From contig QMVF01000058.1 in the NCBI GenBank assembly GCA_003660965.1, positions 1 through 5,561 on the forward strand: 5,561 bases of DNA, written 5' to 3'. This DNA comes from Microcaldota archaeon. Its GTDB lineage: Archaea; Micrarchaeota; Micrarchaeia; Burarchaeales; Burarchaeaceae. The notes under the pieces were generated by a model. It was not told the DNA's origin, made no database searches, and saw nothing but the letters and a program-made list of their open reading frames with translations. How positions within the stretch are numbered: position 1 is the first letter of the stretch; the number at the start of each line of letters is the position of its first letter. This document shows positions 4,066 through 5,561 of this stretch, piece by piece. The translations under genes and the position numbers were made by a program.

Positions 4066-5496
4066 TCATGCGATTTCAGAGGAACTGCCTACAGAGAACT
4101 TTCGCTTGTTTCCATAGTCGCTTCCGCCTGCCTTCCACCAGGATTCATAGCGCTCATAGAGCTGCTCCTCTATCGCCTTGCTTCTCTTCATTGCCGCCTT
4201 TATGTGCTTTGCTGTTATACGTGGAGCGTCATCCAGCACCGCCAGATCGCCTGCGATTTTAATTATTCCGCTTAAATCCCGCAAACGGAGAGTGAGAGAA
4301 TCGCGTGCATCATCGATCTGCTTTGCCCGGCGCCGCGATTCCTCTAATATCAGCTCCACTGCATCCTTATTTGCATGGGGTATTCTTCCGTCCTTTTGTA
4401 TTTCCTGTGCAATGAACTGAACCATACTGCGCCTGTTTTTTTCATTATCAGGCATTGTGGTGTTCAAGAGAATTTCATAGCCATTGCCAAGTATACGTGA
4501 GCGGAGGGGCGGAAGGAGCTGGTCAATATCATTCGTGTTGAGCGCGCCTACTAGAATGAAATCACAGGGAACGTTTTCGACCTTAACGCTTGCACCCGTA
4601 CTGGAGGCATTTCTGCCAGTTATTGGAAACTGCTTTTCCTGAAGTGCAGTAAGCAGATACCTTTGCAGGTAGCCAAGTGTGGAAAGCTCGTCAATGAACA
4701 GAACGCCTTCGTGTGCTTCATGGACTGCGCCAGGTATGACGCGCAGGTATGCGGCAGTTCCTATTTCAGGGTGGCCCCCGTAAGGATCATGCCTTACATC
4801 ACCTAGCAGTTCGGTTTCGCTTGCACCCGTAGCCTGCACGAACCCGGTGCGGTCAAGGGATACGATTATTTTCCGTGGTTTTTTGGATTCCATGCGCTCC
4901 AAAGCACGCAGAGCTCGATGATCGTAAAGCTTAATCCTGTTGTCATCTGTGCGCTCATAGACCACTGGTTCTTCACGCCCGGTGGGAAGGCGGCGCGTGG
5001 TGTGCACCCGATCATCCCTTAGTTCGCCATGGTAGCCAAAAAGAAGGTCGTCGAAGGGAGAGGACTCCCTCCCGCGCTTGTCAGCACCGCAGGAAGGACA
5101 GATGGGGCTTGAATAGGCGCTTGAAGAGCCGCAGCGCCTGCATCTTAAACCCAATCGCTCTGCTACGAAATGCGGAACATCTGTTACCGAAAGGAGTTTG
5201 TAGGGTATTTTGCGTTTTGGCTTTTCATCAGTATCCCCGCGCCTCCTTACTTCAACTATTGGCCGCTCTGGGTTCTCAGGATTGTGGAGAACCGAAACTT
5301 CTTGAAGGGGTTTTGGAAGAAGGCATGCGATTACCTGCGCAATCATGCTCTTTCCGGTACCAGGAGGGCCTACGAGCAGAAGATGGCGGCGCTGCTTTGC
5401 CACTAGGCGCGCTATTTGAAGTACCTCATCATGCCCTATTATTTTCAAAAGAGGGTTCGTAGGTATCTTTACTCGTGCAGTACTCCATGTCGCCAT
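4066..5496 (-). CDS. LonB-like AAA+ ATPase without protease domain, with zinc-ribbon insert
   Basis: An ATP-driven AAA+ protein related to archaeal Lon (LonB). Residues: Walker A GPPGTGKS (43-50); an insert from about 62 to 225 with a zinc ribbon CRRC/CPSC (Cys119, 122, 133, 136); the Lon signature LLGDVRHDPYGGH (230-242); Walker B LFIDE (266-270); 'TALQEKQFPITGR' (283-295); sensor-1 Asn320; arginine finger within LRSR (331-334); sensor-2 region LTLRLRDLSGI (401-411). LonB enzymes carry transmembrane segments in the Walker A-B insert and a C-terminal Ser-Lys protease domain, about 620-700 residues in all. This protein has 476 residues, a charged insert with no membrane segment, and stops after 'LYERYESWWKAGG' plus a short tail. 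The DNA beyond the stop is tRNA, so the protease is absent rather than frameshifted. It may act as an unfoldase or remodelling ATPase (inferred). The start ATG has a TATA-like box about 26 bases upstream and no ribosome binding site. Confidence 0.88.
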   Translation of the reverse strand: MATWSTARVKIPTNPLLKIIGHDEVLQIARLVAKQRRHLLLVGPPGTGKSMIAQVIACLLPKPLQEVSVLHNPENPERPIVEVRRRGDTDEKPKRKIPYKLLSVTDVPHFVAERLGLRCRRCGSSSAYSSPICPSCGADKRGRESSPFDDLLFGYHGELRDDRVHTTRRLPTGREEPVVYERTDDNRIKLYDHRALRALERMESKKPRKIIVSLDRTGFVQATGASETELLGDVRHDPYGGHPEIGTAAYLRVIPGAVHEAHEGVLFIDELSTLGYLQRYLLTALQEKQFPITGRNASSTGASVKVENVPCDFILVGALNTNDIDQLLPPLRSRILGNGYEILLNTTMPDNEKNRRSMVQFIAQEIQKDGRIPHANKDAVELILEESRRRAKQIDDARDSLTLRLRDLSGIIKIAGDLAVLDDAPRITAKHIKAAMKRSKAIEEQLYERYESWWKAGGSDYGNKRKFSVGSSSEIA

Positions 5497-5518
5497 ATTT
5501 GAAATTGAATGGCATAAC

Positions 5519-5525
5519 TATTTAA
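5519..5525 (-). promoter_or_regulatory. TATA-like box for the LonB-like gene
   Basis: TTAAATA on the minus strand, preceded by an A-rich BRE-like AAATCG, is centred about 26 bases from the ATG at 5496. This fits a leaderless transcript and supports that start. Nothing else is evident between 5497 and the window end. Confidence 0.55.
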
Positions 5526-5561
5526 CGATTTAGAGTTTTGCGACTTTTTTGTAAGTATAAA

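Noticed and set aside
5497..5561. Promoter of a divergent plus-strand gene at the right edge
   Set aside because: The last bases (gtaagtataaa) are AT-rich and could hold a TATA box, but no gene is visible to support it.

Overview
The window reads as a piece of an archaeal chromosome, most likely from a DPANN lineage close to Micrarchaeota/ARMAN. Points seen in the sequence: a class I (archaeal-type) lysyl-tRNA synthetase, an archaeal LonB-type AAA+ ATPase, a single-domain KaiC/RadA-like ATPase, AT-rich TATA-like boxes about 25 bases ahead of start codons (leaderless genes), and two tRNA genes without encoded CCA, each interrupted by two small introns. The lineage is inferred from this combination; no single marker proves it.

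Left part (1-2359, + strand): the 3' part of lysS, cut by the window edge, overlaps by ATGA the gene for a trans-isoprenyl diphosphate synthase (geranylgeranyl diphosphate synthase type, for archaeal ether lipids). The two form one operon.

Middle (2360-3612): a minus-strand KaiC-like ATPase gene meets the prenyl synthase gene stop codon to stop codon with no spacer. It is divergent, across a 59-base promoter region, from a small gene for a putative winged-helix DNA-binding protein. Both divergent genes look leaderless.

Right part (3618-5496, minus strand): read 5'->3' on the minus strand, the order is a LonB-like AAA+ ATPase lacking the Lon protease domain and carrying a zinc-ribbon insert, then tRNA-Val(UAC), then tRNA-Phe(GAA). 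Each tRNA folds into a full cloverleaf only after two introns are removed: positions 15/16 and 37/38 in tRNA-Val (mature 73 nt), 37/38 and 59/60 in tRNA-Phe (mature 74 nt). Introns make up 197 of the 344 bases of the two genes. The two tRNA-Val introns resemble each other in sequence and fold, which suggests that one was copied from the other.

Most notable items: the doubly interrupted tRNA pair, the related introns within one tRNA, an intron segment that mimics a D-stem strand, and the protease-less LonB paralogue with a zinc ribbon.
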